Both the position numbers and the translations under genes were made by a program. A stretch of DNA of 64,000 nucleotides from Charina bottae (taxonomy: Eukaryota > Chordata > Lepidosauria > Squamata > Charinaidae), in NCBI GenBank assembly GCA_023362775.1, contig JALMGJ010000012.1, positions 17,559,501-17,623,500 of the forward strand, read 5' to 3'. The notes under the pieces are model-generated. The model did not search any database, was not told the DNA's origin, and saw nothing but the letters and a program-made list of their open reading frames with translations. Below, one piece after another: positions 57,014-64,000 of this stretch. How positions within the stretch are numbered: position 1 is the stretch's first letter; each line of letters starts with the position of its first letter.

Positions 57014-60000
57014 ATTTATATCACCGCCCATCTCCCCCAATGGGGAATTCTGGGCGGTTTACAATAAAATCAATAGATAAAAGCATATACTATAAAATTA
57101 CAATCATATTAATGCTATATATATTCTACAATATAAATAGAATAAATAAGTATGAAATCCAAGAGATGATAAAAGCTTAGCTAATAGGGAGGGCACTACG
57201 GCGCCAGCCACCCCCAGGAGGAGCTGTTACTTTCCCCTTCCCAAGCAAGGCGGCAGAACCAGGTCTTCAAATTCTTCCGGAAGGCTGGGAGCGAGGAAAC
57301 CCGCCTCAGCTCCAGGGGCAAGATATTCCAAAGGGCGGGCGCTACTGCAGAGAAGGCTTGCCTCCTGGACCCCACTAGATGGAATTCCTTTGCCGATGGG
57401 GTCCGTAGCATGCCCTCTCTGCATGACCGAGTGGGGTGGGTCGATGTTATGGGGATGAGATGGTCCCTCAAGTAACCTGGTCACATGGGCTTTAAAGGTG
57501 ATAACCAACACTTTGAATTGGACCCGGAAGCAAACTGGTACCCAATGCAGCTCGCACAGTAGTGGTGTCACATGTGCTGATTTTACGGCACCAATAACTC
57601 TGCGCGGCATTCTGGACCAGCTGAATCTTCCAGATACTTAAATTAAGTGGTTAGGCTTTGGGGTTGAAAAGGCCTTTGTGTTTGTCTACAGTAATGATGA
57701 CTTATGTTGAATTAGAGGTCATTTGGAAATTTTTCCAATTTTTTAAAAAACAGATTGGAATGCATTGCAACAGGTTTCTATGGTACAGATACTTCATAGA
57801 ATATTTATTCAGAGAATAAAAAGAAATCCCAACCATTTTAATGCATAGCTATGTATGAGAATCTTTGGATTGTTATTTTAGCCTTTAAGTCCCAAATGAT
57901 TTTTGATTATAATATTCCTGTAGACATAAGAGGAATAAGAACATATTCTAATGCTTGTAAAATACATACATTACACTCCTTATGGAATATTATCATTTTA
58001 GAATTCAAGTGAATGCTCCTTTTCTAGCACAAATTCTATACATACTCAAAAATAGACAGTTATGGAAATAAATAATTGCTTTGCCTTTAACTTGCTGGGT
58101 TACTTGGTTGAAATTCTACTACTCCCCCAATTTTTCCAGATAAAGAGTTAAACATGCTTAACATTATCCCAAGAAATCCTTACGGTTAACATTGCTGAAA
58201 ATGAACTGAAGGTAAATTCCTTTTGGTTTGATCATTTCCAGTGTTTAGGCAGCCTTTAAGCCAAAAACTTTGTTATATGATTGAACAAGATAGTGGTTTC
58301 TTAGAACTTTTGTTAAATTCAAACTGCTTTTAAACCTTATTAGGCAACTATTTGATTATTTTTTTCTTTAGCTTCTGAGTCAAACATTTGTTTCTCAAAA
58401 TAATATTAATTAATATTGATTGAATTAAGTAATTTAGAATGTTGGAGATAGGGTGGAAGGCTTCCCAGTAGAGCTGATCTAGGTACTAACAGTTTTTTTC
58501 TTTAAATTCTCTTTTAGGTCTTTTAATATCAATAAAATAGCAAATCAGGCTGTGGAAGAAATTCTTAAGATTGGTGAGTTCCTAATGACACACTTATAAT
58601 TGAAAACAATAAAAACAAGTGTTCAAAGTATTGTCTAACATAACCTGAACCTGACATAAAAGTATGCCTTTCTTTCTTCAAAGACTAATTATCTATCACC
58701 CATACTTTAATAACACCACTTTGAAATGCTACTAAAATGACATAAAACAGTTACATCCCTGTTAAAACTGTGTTTATATTGCAGTTATATTGTAGGAGTC
58801 TAATTTCTATAACAGGAAAAATAAGTTGAAGAAGACTTATAAAACTTGAAAAGCTTTTAAAGAACTTGACTTTAGAAAACAAGTCTGTATTTTATTTATA
58901 TTTTTTGTTAAACCAAACCAGAGTTTTTGCTTAACAAGTAATCATCTTGAATCAGAATGAAGGATGCATTTTGGGAAACGGCTTTTAAATATATCAGGGA
59001 TGGGGAACCTGTGGCTTCCCCATTTTCCTATATGTAACACACATATATGTTTACCTTTGACATAGATGAGATTGTCTTATAGGAGATTGTTATATGTTTT
59101 ATACATTTTAAAAGTGGTAGTATATATGTGTGTGTTTCCCTCATTGTTCAATGATAATCTGCTAGACAGAAATAGAATTAAGTATCTTTTAGAATTTTGT
59201 CTCTTGTTTTTGTTAGCTGCCTTTGTCACATGTCTCGCAAATGCAAAATATAATTTTCTGTAACCAAAAGTTTTCTTTCTTTTGGTTCAATAGCTAAAAG
59301 TTATGAGAGTTTAAAGCTTCCATTGAACAAGGACCTAATACAGAAAGGTGAGGTCTATATTTAGCATGTTTGATTTAATCATAGTTTGTAGTTTACCAGT
59401 TTGTTTTGTTCTTCAATTTTTCTCAGTACTTCAGAGTTACAGAAATAATAAACATTATTTCATGCATTTAACTTACATGTATTAAGTTAAAGATTTTTAC
59501 ATCTGTAAGTAGTAATCAAATAAACTGCTTGTAGTTCAAGAGTTTTTTCAAGTATGTTATATTTCCAAAATCTCTGATGTGGCAGGCTAATATAACATTT
59601 AATAACCCACAAAATAACAGATTTAAGCAAGTTAATTTCCACAAGCTTTTCAGAATAATTTCCACAAGCTTTTCACAGCTTTTCTGTGTTACGTGAAATC
59701 AGAAAGCTTAACTATAAATAAGAGAGATAATTTGAGCACTAACTTTTAGTGTGCTACTTAAAGAACCTGATTGTTTTCACTTCTGCTTTTTCAGTAACAA
59801 ATGGATATAATGAATCACTGCTCTATAGTCCAGAGGAACCCAAGTTGTTTTTTAGTATACGAGAACCTATTTCAAACCGTGTTTTTTCAAGTAGTCGGCA
59901 ACGAGGCTTTGCATCAAAGTAAGTATTAGTAGTAAGTGTTTCATCTATTCATAATTTGACCTGTGCAGCAACTATTTTAGATGCAGATTTGGAAAATAGC

Positions 60001-62452
60001 TTGATTGCTTTCAACTGATCTCCAGGTTGCCTAATAAAATGTAGGAATCTGAATTTCAATTTGGAAATCCAAAGCTGTTTGTCTTCATTAACTATCAGTT
60101 GAAATCAGTAAGATGGTGCAGTGGTTCTGAATTTTTCAGAGTTTACATGGGTGTAAATGTAGCATCTGTCTGCAACTTTTTAAAATAAAGCAGATGCATC
60201 TTTTCTTGGATCATGTGGCAGCTGCAGATGGTAGCTACACAAACCATGGAAAAGATGCAGCTGCTTTAAAAAGATTACAGACAGGTGGTGCTTTTGTGCT
60301 CATTGTTGCACTTTTTGAAACTGAATGCAAAATGCATTCAGCAAATTCTACCACTTTCTAGTGTAACATGTAGGAAATTGCAGGCATTGTAGCCTTTCAC
60401 AAAGGGTACTTTTTCTCAAAAAGCTAAATATAGTTGATTTAAATGAAAGCAAACGAAACAAAAAATGCATCATAGGTTATTTCTTCCAATGGAAGCAAAA
60501 CTAATAGCAAGTAGAGTTTTTGAAAAAGTATGTCCACTAAAATGGTGATGGGTTTAGAAAAGTAGCATTATAATCTTGGTCAGTTAAGTGTTTATTTTCA
60601 TTTTACAGGAAGGAGTATGTTTCATACTTCTTTCCCAAAAGCTACCTCTGCTGTGATACGAGGTTTCATTTGTAATTAACATTTCATGAAGATTCCCACT
60701 GAGAATTATGTATATTTCCCTGTACCATAGCCTGGAAGAAAACATAGTTGCTAAGTAGATCCCCTAAGAGTGACAATGTAGTACTGTTTATGAAATGCTG
60801 TTTATGAAATGCAACAAAATGCTTCCAGCAGCAAAGGGTATAATATGCAACAATAGCAGCAAAGAATTCTACCTCAACTCTTGACCATCCATTTAGGATT
60901 ATGCAGCAAAAACTAATCAGCATGACCTTGCTTGAAGGAGTATGGGCTTTCAGGCCCAGTGCTGTTCCTTCTTTCTCTGTCTCCCTTGTCATTGGTGGAA
61001 GAAGCTACACTGTGATTAGAAGATAGATTGAGTGATGATGACAGAAGCTTGGTACCCATGCTATCCTGTGATATATTTAGACAGGAAAAATGCTAATACC
61101 AATACAATTCACCACATTTTAGTCATAGCCAAGTTGTATGGTTTCCTGGAAGATCTTCATGTTTTTGTGTGAGCGCAGTGGTCCATTCCTAAAAAATTTA
61201 GAAAACCTAATAGATAAATAAGTAGACATTGCCCTGCTTATGAATTATGGCCTCCATCTAGAAAATTTTACCTGGCACATTGTTAAGGAACTCTTTCATC
61301 TTTTCCCATCTTCTAGATTTCCCATAGTTCAGCAAGCATTAGCAGATTTGCTTCTTGAATGTTTTAGAAACATTCATAAAGACCCAACATCTTCTAAAAA
61401 CTCTTTTGATGGTTCCTTTAAGTGGAAAGGAAAGCCATGCACTTCCTATGCCATTGCGATGCTTTTATATCGATTTACAATTATGTAGGTTGCCTGGTCA
61501 TGCATAACAGTTGATACTGAACTCTTTTTCCTCAACTTCCCTGAAAAAGCTAGAATGAAGCCTCTTAGACATAGGGGGCAGCCCTGATTTTCCACGTGGC
61601 TTTTCGTGTTCTGATTTTTTCATAACCTTGTGGTGGAGGGTTGTTTGTTTGTTTGTTTGTATTCTGAGATTTTGAAAATAACATGGAGGTCTTTCTGCTC
61701 TCGATTAGAGATGTCATTTCAGCAGAATAGGAGAAAGGGCACTCTGAAGAAAGTTTGCAAAGTGGCCATTTAAATATTTACATTCCATCACTTCTTATGA
61801 AAGAAGTGATATTTGCCTTCTCATAACAGCGTTAGACAATTCAACACAAATTTTAAATTTTTTATCTTGTGGGTATTTGTCTTCTAGAAAAGGGGGAGTT
61901 TATCCATCTTGTCAATGACATGTCCAGTGGTGTAGCCACCAGTTCTTTTCCGTTTCAGAAATGAAGGGAGTTGGTTGGGAGATTTCTTTTACAATTTTAG
62001 TAAGGTCCTCGTTATTTCTTGAGTCTTGCTTGTTTCTGTAATTTCTACAGGGTTTTGAAAAGAGGTCTCCCTCCTCAAGAATGTCTCAGAGACTGAATCT
62101 TTTCTGAGGTGTTCCTTTTGTAATAAAACCAGAAATTCAGAAGAAGACTTTTCACTAGTTTAGCAACATCTTTCCATCCTGAGGATTAATCATGACCAAA
62201 TTATTCCATCTTAATTTCTGTCAAATATGTGTTGCTTCTAATCTCTATTATATACAATTGAAACTATTCACTTGATCAGTTGTCAGAAATATTTTTCTTT
62301 AATGTATTTTCAGAGTTTGCATTCGCTCTCGTTGTTGGGATGCCTGTATGGTAGTAGATGGAGGAACATCATTTGAATTTAATGATGGAGCAATAGCATC
62401 AATATTAATCAATACAGAAGATGCACTGCGTACTGTTTTGCTAGAAGACTGA
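31832..62452 (+). CDS. NADK2: NADK2, mitochondrial NAD kinase (12 exons, complete CDS)
   Basis: Joined from 31832-32248, 45219-45307, 46128-46216, 49066-49147, 51430-51513, 53204-53340, 53676-53754, 55419-55514, 58518-58573, 59294-59347, 59795-59918 and 62314-62452. All junctions are GT-AG, phases agree and no internal stop appears; the product is 481 residues (human about 442, the excess being in exon 1). The enzyme phosphorylates NAD+ to NADP+ in the mitochondrial matrix and supports proline synthesis and 2,4-dienoyl-CoA reductase activity (family knowledge). Residues 1-100 are rich in Arg, Ala, Pro and Ser and poor in acidic residues, fitting a mitochondrial presequence. Key motifs: [20 protein letters not shown] from 105, GGDG at 198-201 (nucleotide/phosphate loop), LNEVFIGE in exon 7, and CTGTGSKAW at 350-358, the counterpart of the NAD-kinase TGSTAY-type motif. 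The ATG at 31832 is chosen because the following Thr-Cys matches other vertebrates. Confidence 0.96.
33063..33293. mobile_element. hAT MITE, CAGAGCTTTCCAAACT family, copy 2
   Basis: Ends CAGAGCTTTCCAAACTCTG and AAGTTTAGAAAGCTCTG; perfect 8-bp duplication CAGTAGAC at 33055-33062 and 33294-33301. Inverted relative to 21442. A block GCAGGTCCTAGTGCCTGCCT occurs twice inside (about 33136 and 33194). Confidence 0.92.
33302..35664. other. NADK2 intron 1, no recognised feature
   Basis: AT-rich intron sequence. A short TA/TG-rich microsatellite-like stretch lies at about 35400-35455. Confidence 0.5.
35673..37207. mobile_element. Large GC-rich hAT nonautonomous element
   Basis: Ends CAAGGGTCGGAAATGGCGGC and AAAAAGTTTGCCGACCCCTG are imperfect inverted repeats. 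Flanks GTCTAAGA (35665-35672) and TTCTAAGA (37208-37215) match in 7 of 8. The 1535-bp body is extremely CpG-rich, unlike the AT-rich intron. It contains tandem 38-bp CCAAT/GC-box units near both ends and internal direct and inverted copies of a GGGCGGGCC-rich block. No transposase. Long open frames on both strands follow from the lack of AT-rich stop codons. Confidence 0.88.
37021..37140 (-). repeat. 38-bp GC-rich tandem units with CCAAT and E-box motifs
   Basis: GATTGG recurs at 37028, 37066 and 37104 (period 38). The first unit reads CACGTGATTGGCTCCCGCCC, overlapping a CACGTG E-box, a CCAAT box and a GC-box-like block. A single matching unit lies at 35766. Confidence 0.9.
37903..38238 (+). 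mobile_element. Sauria-type SINE, full length
   Basis: Head GGCGTGGTGGCTCAGTGGGT holds the polymerase III A box (37913-37924); the B box GGTTCGAATCC is at 37966-37976. Body CCTAGCAATTCGAAAGCATG and AACAGCGTTCCGCACGCGTC; tail CCTTTACCTTTAC. A short ACTAT-like flank repeat. SINE, not a functional tRNA gene. Confidence 0.93.
38851..39080 (-). mobile_element. L2/CR1-type LINE 3' end
   Basis: Begins with a TTTATTTATTTAT tail on +, then TCACCACCCATCTCACTAAG, and ends near TCTTCAAGGCGCTAACTACC, the antisense of the L2/CR1 3' end. Confidence 0.75.
39791..39834 (+). repeat. (TG)n microsatellite
   Basis: GTGTGTGTGT run with one TTT interruption, running into TATA at the left end of the Tc1 element. 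Confidence 0.9.
39838..41412 (+). mobile_element. Tc1-type DNA transposon, near complete
   Basis: Inverted termini: CACTGCTCAAAAAAATAAAG then GGAACACTGAAA on the left, and TTTCAGTGTTCCCTTTATTT then TTTTGAGCAGT on the right; about 30 matching bases. Flanked by TA dinucleotides as Tc1 insertion requires, placed at a (TG)n/(TA)n site in NADK2 intron 1. Length 1575 bp, normal for Tc1. It carries a transposase frame broken by one frameshift. It closely resembles Tc1 elements that I recall from fishes and lampreys. Confidence 0.95.
40130..41154 (+). pseudogene. Tc1 transposase, single frameshift
   Basis: The N-terminal part begins [20 protein letters not shown] and holds a paired-like helix-turn-helix ([20 protein letters not shown]) and an arginine-rich GRRRATT stretch resembling the GRPR hook. 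The C-terminal part holds the DDE nuclease: [10 protein letters not shown] (first Asp), [13 protein letters not shown] (second Asp) and [11 protein letters not shown] (Glu), with the DD34E spacing of Tc1. The frame changes near 40538-40545, where one base seems to be lost in the GAACACAAGATTGG region. Without this the protein would be about 340 residues, the usual length. Stop TGA at 41152-41154. All three catalytic residues remain, so inactivation looks recent. The frameshift could also be an assembly error. Confidence 0.9.
41413..42060 (-). mobile_element. L1-like nonautonomous element, 3' part
   Basis: The antisense of the 12100-12400 region: AATTACAGTAATAAAAACTA, a purine-rich AAAGAAAGAAAAATAAAGAG tract, GAAGTATAAACAAATTTGG and CATAACTCATCCCTTATCTA. 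Interrupted by the Sauria SINE at 41456-41791. Confidence 0.6.
41456..41791 (+). mobile_element. Sauria-type SINE, full length, nested
   Basis: Head GGGCGTGGTGGCTCAGCGGG and B box GGTTCGAATCC; tail ACCTTTACCTTTACCTTT. Perfect 15-bp target duplication TAATAAAAACTAATA at 41441-41455 and 41792-41806, inside the L1-like element. Very similar to the copy at 37903. Confidence 0.95.
42442..42571. mobile_element. hAT MITE, CAGGGGTCCCCAACC family, truncated
   Basis: Starts CAGGCGTCCCCAACCCCTGG and continues GTCTGTTAGGAACCGGGCC; breaks off after CCGTGGAAAAATTTA, before the right terminus. Confidence 0.8.
42585..42640 (+). mobile_element. LINE tail fragment
   Basis: GCTGATGTTAGCCACCCAGA then GTCATAATATGTGAATTGGG, a variant CR1/L2-type tail. 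Confidence 0.35.
42760..43650 (-). mobile_element. CR1/L3-like LINE fragment split by a hAT element
   Basis: CTGTTCCACCAGGTTTCTGT, CACTATATTTATGTCCTCAT and TTTCTTGATATAAAAGCAGC are typical antisense wording of old CR1/L3 copies. The hAT element at 43103-43489 interrupts it. Confidence 0.5.
43103..43489. mobile_element. hAT MITE, CAGGGGTCCCCAACC family, long form
   Basis: Perfect inverted ends CAGGGGTCCCCAACC and GGTTGGGGACCCCTG; perfect 8-bp duplication ATATATAG at 43095-43102 and 43490-43497. Two GC-rich module units (GATTGGCTCCCGCCTGCAAA and a relative 38 bp earlier). The middle shares GAGCCGGAGCAGCTGATTGG with the composite element at 23612. Confidence 0.95.
43816..43925 (-). mobile_element. 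Penelope-like short insertion
   Basis: A 110-bp insert, TGTCTATGAAGGTTCTCAGT to TTATCCAAGGATAAG, between 14-bp duplications TGTGTTGAGGAATA (43802-43815 and 43926-43939). Its sequence is the reverse of the right part of the 19614-19850 insertion, with the same terminus. Confidence 0.8.
43926..44355 (+). repeat. 215-bp tandem duplication
   Basis: Unit 1 43926-44140 and unit 2 44141-44355 both start TGTGTTGAGGAATAGTGG. They differ by only a few bases, for example GGTCACATG versus GGACACATG and AGTTTGTATG versus AGTTTTTATG. Noncoding. The unit begins at the Penelope-like target duplication. Confidence 0.95.
44356..45218. other. End of NADK2 intron 1, no recognised feature
   Basis: AT-rich intron sequence up to the exon 2 acceptor. 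Confidence 0.5.
45219..45307 (+). CDS. NADK2: NADK2 exon 2
   Basis: Acceptor TTTGTCTTTCACAG, donor GTAAGG. It encodes [20 protein letters not shown] then NVEHIVNSL, matching the vertebrate protein almost residue for residue. Ends in phase 2. Confidence 0.96.
45345..45660 (-). mobile_element. L2/CR1-type LINE 3' end
   Basis: TTTATTTATTTATTTTTC tail on +, then CCACCACCCATCTTCCCCAA, GGAATTCTGGGTGGTTTACA and AGGCGCCAGCCACCCCCAAG. Antisense of the family at 5238 and 56980. Confidence 0.85.
46128..46216 (+). CDS. NADK2: NADK2 exon 3
   Basis: Acceptor ACCTATCTTTAG, donor GTATTA. It encodes [19 protein letters not shown] then [10 protein letters not shown]. The exon ends inside the GGDG motif, which is split between exons 3 and 4. 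Confidence 0.96.
46618..46738 (+). repeat. Minisatellite, four units of about 31-35 bp
   Basis: GCACCCTCCCC or GCACCCTCCCTGACC recurs four times with TCTCTC spacers. Inside the MITE-like element. Confidence 0.75.
46618..46975 (-). mobile_element. MITE-like element with one terminal repeat
   Basis: The right end, read in reverse, is CAGGTAGTCCTCAACTTACA, a common squamate DNA-transposon-like terminus, followed by GCAATTGGGACC. No matching left end was found, so the copy is truncated. Confidence 0.5.
47080..47770 (+). mobile_element. L2/CR1-type LINE 3' end, old
   Basis: Broken reverse transcriptase wording: GGAGCTGCATTGGTTGCCGA (LHWLP-like), GTTGTCACCTTTAAGATCCT and GACCAGGTTATCTGAGGGAC, then a 3' UTR ending CACATAAATAAATAAA and AATGAATGAATGAATG. 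Confidence 0.75.
47985..48960 (-). mobile_element. L2/CR1-type LINE, 5'-truncated
   Basis: The minus strand 48602-48123 encodes [51 protein letters not shown] and [12 protein letters not shown]. The 3' tail at the left is a TTTATTTATTTA run. A 160-codon stretch remains open. Confidence 0.88.
49066..49147 (+). CDS. NADK2: NADK2 exon 4
   Basis: Acceptor ATTTTGTCTAG, donor GTGAGC. It completes GGDGT and continues [20 protein letters not shown], then DPD. The aspartate of GGDG, the expected catalytic/nucleotide-contact residue in the NAD kinase superfamily, is intact. Confidence 0.96.
49533..49725 (-). mobile_element. MIR-like CORE-SINE
   Basis: TTATTTATTTATTGGAGTTA tail side, then CCTGTAAGATAGGTTGAGGA, AGTAACTGGCCCAAAATTGC and a diverged tRNA-derived head. 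Confidence 0.6.
50295..50525 (-). mobile_element. MIR-like CORE-SINE, near full length
   Basis: GAGTCAGTCTTGACTCCTAG, AGAAGTGGTTTGCCATGGCC, AGTGACTGGCCCAAGGTCAC, and the tRNA-related head in reverse, TTAGCCTGGTGCCTTAATCA and CCAAACTGGCTCTC. Confidence 0.8.
50952..51020 (-). mobile_element. L2/CR1-type LINE tail fragment
   Basis: TTTATTTATTTATTTGTCAT then ATATCCCGCCCATCTCCCCC. Confidence 0.6.
51430..51513 (+). CDS. NADK2: NADK2 exon 5
   Basis: Acceptor TTATGTACAG, donor GTAATA. It encodes [19 protein letters not shown] then QKLYSGEF, conserved in the mitochondrial NAD kinase family. Confidence 0.95.
53204..53340 (+). CDS. NADK2: NADK2 exon 6
   Basis: Acceptor CTCCTTTAAAG, donor GTAAGT. It encodes [20 protein letters not shown] and [13 protein letters not shown], then a variable linker (NGRFQDQ) that differs in the human protein. 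Isoforms lacking parts of this linker would not be surprising, but none is visible here. Confidence 0.95.
53676..53754 (+). CDS. NADK2: NADK2 exon 7
   Basis: Acceptor GTGATTGCAG, donor GTATGC. It encodes [18 protein letters not shown] then [15 protein letters not shown] is a strongly conserved NAD kinase segment. Confidence 0.95.
54170..54282. mobile_element. hAT palindromic MITE, CAGTGTTTCTCAAC family
   Basis: Ends CAGTGTTTCTCAACCTTGGC and GATGGAGAAACACTG; perfect 8-bp duplication GTCTAAGA at 54162-54169 and 54283-54290. Lies in NADK2 intron 7. Confidence 0.94.
54869..54962 (-). mobile_element. L2/CR1-type LINE tail with (TTTA)n
   Basis: Eight or so TTTA repeats from 54869, then TATACCCTGCCTATCCCCTC and GACTCTAGGCGG. 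Confidence 0.7.
55419..55514 (+). CDS. NADK2: NADK2 exon 8
   Basis: Acceptor CCCTTCGTAG, donor GTAAGT. It encodes [20 protein letters not shown] then [11 protein letters not shown]. This holds the family's substrate-binding TGSxA-type motif. Confidence 0.96.
55702..56026 (+). mobile_element. RTE/BovB LINE, 3' end
   Basis: Encodes the C-terminus of BovB reverse transcriptase: [52 protein letters not shown] and [15 protein letters not shown] with its stop. The 3' end is GAAGAGTCGGACATGACTGA then ACAAC. Flanking ATACCCAA at 55694-55701 and 56027-56034. Short and 5'-truncated, but the frame is unbroken. Confidence 0.93.
56180..56290 (-). mobile_element. L2/CR1 LINE, right part of split copy
   Basis: ATTTATTTATTTATAAAATT, CACCTCAATCCTCATAGACT and AGGTGGTTTATAGATTAAAA. 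It continues at 56526-56700 beyond a SINE insertion. Confidence 0.6.
56300..56525 (-). mobile_element. MIR-like CORE-SINE nested in LINE
   Basis: GCCTTCGAGTCAGCATTGAC, GTGACTGGCCCAAGGCCACC, CTAGCCTGGTGCCTTAACCA and ACCAAACTGGATCTG. Splits an L2/CR1 copy. Confidence 0.8.
56526..56700 (-). mobile_element. L2/CR1 LINE, left part of split copy
   Basis: CCAGCTGGCTGAGGCTCTAC and CCGAAGTTTTTACCAGCTTC are the antisense of the reverse transcriptase C-terminal region. Diverged. Confidence 0.5.
56716..56848 (-). mobile_element. RTE/BovB-type LINE, short 3' end
   Basis: On minus: GACTCAACCATGGGGGAACT, TGGGCTGGTCCATGAAGTCA and AGAAGAGTCGGAAGCGACTG, then ACAACAACA. A 12-bp duplication TTTACAAATCAT at 56704-56715 and 56849-56860. 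A different subfamily from the 55702 copy. Confidence 0.8.
56985..57640 (-). mobile_element. L2/CR1-type LINE, 5'-truncated
   Basis: Minus-strand frames carry [20 protein letters not shown] and [12 protein letters not shown], with a frame break between them. The 3' tail TTTATTTATTTATTTATT is at 56985, followed by CACCGCCCATCTCCCCCAAT. Confidence 0.88.
57650..58517. other. NADK2 intron 8 end, no recognised feature
   Basis: AT-rich unique intron sequence. Confidence 0.5.
58518..58573 (+). CDS. NADK2: NADK2 exon 9
   Basis: Acceptor TCTCTTTTAG, donor GTGAGT. It encodes [18 protein letters not shown], continuing W358 from the exon 8 junction. Confidence 0.95.
59294..59347 (+). CDS. NADK2: NADK2 exon 10
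   Basis: Acceptor GGTTCAATAG, donor GTGAGG. It encodes [17 protein letters not shown]; shorter and less conserved than its neighbours but in phase with both. Confidence 0.92.
59795..59918 (+). CDS. NADK2: NADK2 exon 11
   Basis: Acceptor CTGCTTTTTCAG, donor GTAAGT. It encodes [20 protein letters not shown] then [20 protein letters not shown], typical of the NADK2 C-terminal domain. Confidence 0.96.
59919..62313. other. NADK2 intron 11, no recognised feature
   Basis: Unique AT-rich intron. An open frame at 61240-61488 has no recognisable motif. A short GTTT repeat lies at about 61642-61660. Confidence 0.5.
62314..62452 (+). CDS. NADK2: NADK2 exon 12, stop codon
   Basis: Acceptor AATGTATTTTCAG. 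It encodes [20 protein letters not shown] then [20 protein letters not shown] and VLLED, followed by TGA at 62450-62452. Confidence 0.96.
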
Positions 62453-64000
62453 AGACATAGTTGAAATTATTCAAAACTCATCACAAAGAAATGAGCTGCA
62501 TCAATTCAAATGTGAAAACAGTTCTTTACAGACATTTGGGAAACAAAGATTGGAATGACTTTTCATTCCTTCTGAATGAGAAACTCCTAGAAAATCAGTG
62601 TTTGTCATTTATTGCATCTTGTAATATGAAATTTAATTGGTTTATATCTCAGACCAATGAAGTTATTAGCCGTTAAAAGCTTGATTCCACAGAATGCTTT
62701 TCAAATGAAGGTGGAGTCAAATCAAATTGGTATTAATATTAAACTAGACTTCCATGGAAGTAGTGTAGTACTGATTCAGCAAAATACCTTGGGACTATTT
62801 CAGTTTTTAAAACAATATCAAAGTTAATTAATCTAAAAATGTTTGGTCAGAGTTCAGTGCGTTACCCAAGAAGTTTTAATAACACTTTTGTATGTACAAA
62901 GAACTTTAGTTTATTAATTCAGCATGTTTGAAGTAGGATTCATTACTGTTCTTCTATTACAGTCTAATATTCATACCTGAACCCCAAGAATATCATACAT
63001 CTAAACCATCTTTAGATTTACAGTTGTGTTTTCCATATCATACTAAACTGGCTACTGAATTTCCAGTATACCCCCACCCCACCTCCAGCATGTAGACTTA
63101 AATAGACTTAACTTAGGCATACTTAAAAATCAAGAGCTTTGTTTAATTGGGCCCTGGAACAGACTCAAAGCATGTGACTCCTCTTGTATGCTATGAAACC
63201 CTGCCCTAAGAATGCCAGCTGGTGCCTTGGATGGGCCTACCACAAGCAGAAGTAGTAATGCAGCTGAGTGTTGGCTGGCTTAATTGTCTGCTCTACTCCC
63301 AAGGACAGGTGCTCTGTTAAGTAGGTTCTAAGACAGCAAAGATACACAACATCATTCCTTTAAAAGTTGAACTCTATATTTGTGTTATAAAATGAATATG
63401 CTAATCTCCATCAAGGGCAGAAATATTCATGCATTTTGAAAACTACTTGTTTTCACAGTGCATGAACAGTTTCAGGAAATTGGAACATGATGTTTGCAGT
63501 ATGTGTATAATATCTAACGTTGTACAAACAAGTCCAATGGTGTTTTCCCACTCAGGGATAAAATCATCTCCTTTGCATTCCTCCCAAATCATCTCTAGAA
63601 GTTTTCCCTAGTTCTCAAGAACTTTGTGCCTGGGAGGTGCAGAATGGAGAGATTTATTTGACCCTCTCTTGGTTCTGTTCATAGAAACTGTTTCTTAGCG
63701 GAATTGAATTCCCCTCATCACTGCCAACTTCTTTTCCTTTGTTAATTTCAGGTAGCTACTGTATACAAAAGTCTTTGCAAAAATAGTATTCAGTAGTATA
63801 TTAGTTGACACTATTTAAACCCAGGGTATATTGCAGATTGGCTGCCACTAAAAAGAATCATTCTTGCTGGTTTTAATGGCATTTTGAGAACATTACAGAA
63901 TGCATTAGCTGTTTATATTTGAAATAATGATAATTAACTTGCAGTTTGAGCCAACTAAATGATGAATCCTTTTTCTAATTACACAGTACTGTACTGTAAA
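62453..64000 (+). other. NADK2: NADK2 3' UTR (end undetermined)
   Basis: AT-rich sequence after the stop with no recognisable repeat. An ATTAAA at 62738-62743 is the nearest variant polyadenylation signal; I did not find a canonical AATAAA before the window ends, so the transcript may extend further right. Confidence 0.4.

Noticed and set aside
61240..61488. 82-codon open frame in NADK2 intron 11
   Set aside because: The exon 11 and exon 12 phases join directly, matching the vertebrate protein, so no extra exon is needed. No family motif.

Overview
The window is vertebrate nuclear DNA, almost certainly from a squamate reptile (lizard or snake). This rests on spliced genes with GT-AG introns, a CpG-island promoter, and a squamate-type repeat load: Sauria-type tRNA SINEs ending in ACCTTT repeats, RTE/BovB LINE tails, L2/CR1 and Rex1 LINEs, and many hAT elements with 8-bp target duplications. 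No bacterial-type genes, rRNA genes, functional tRNA genes or CRISPR arrays were seen.

Two genes lie head to tail on the + strand. The last five coding exons of RANBP3L (192-8007) carry the whole Ran-binding domain and the C-terminus; the 5' part lies left of the window. About 23.8 kb downstream is NADK2, the mitochondrial NAD kinase. All 12 coding exons (31832-62452) can be placed with consistent splice phases and give 481 codons plus a stop. Exon 1 sits in a CpG island with Sp1-, NRF1- and NF-Y-like sites, and intron 1 is about 13 kb. RANBP3L and NADK2 are also neighbours in the same order and orientation in human 5p13. Their functions are unrelated: nuclear export of SMADs versus mitochondrial NADP supply.

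The intergenic region (8-31 kb) holds an L1-like element with an internal higher-order tandem repeat, CR1-like fragments, several TSD-bounded hAT elements, a Rex1 LINE and Sauria SINEs. NADK2 intron 1 (32.2-45.2 kb) is the most repeat-dense part. It contains a 1.5-kb extremely GC-rich hAT element, a nearly intact Tc1 transposon with one frameshift, an L1-like copy with a Sauria SINE nested in it, two related hAT elements, a Penelope-like insertion and a 215-bp tandem duplication. Later introns hold L2/CR1 tails, MIR-like SINEs and two BovB tails.

I did not find a new multi-gene system. The observations most worth following are: (1) a 38-41 bp GC-rich module carrying CCAAT, E-box-like and GC-box-like motifs, found in hAT elements with three different terminal inverted repeats; (2) the well-preserved Tc1 element, a candidate for recent horizontal transfer; (3) three short insertions, each with its own 12-14 bp target duplication and two of them perfect or near-perfect foldbacks, that look Penelope-like; (4) a trinucleotide repeat directly abutting a RANBP3L splice acceptor.
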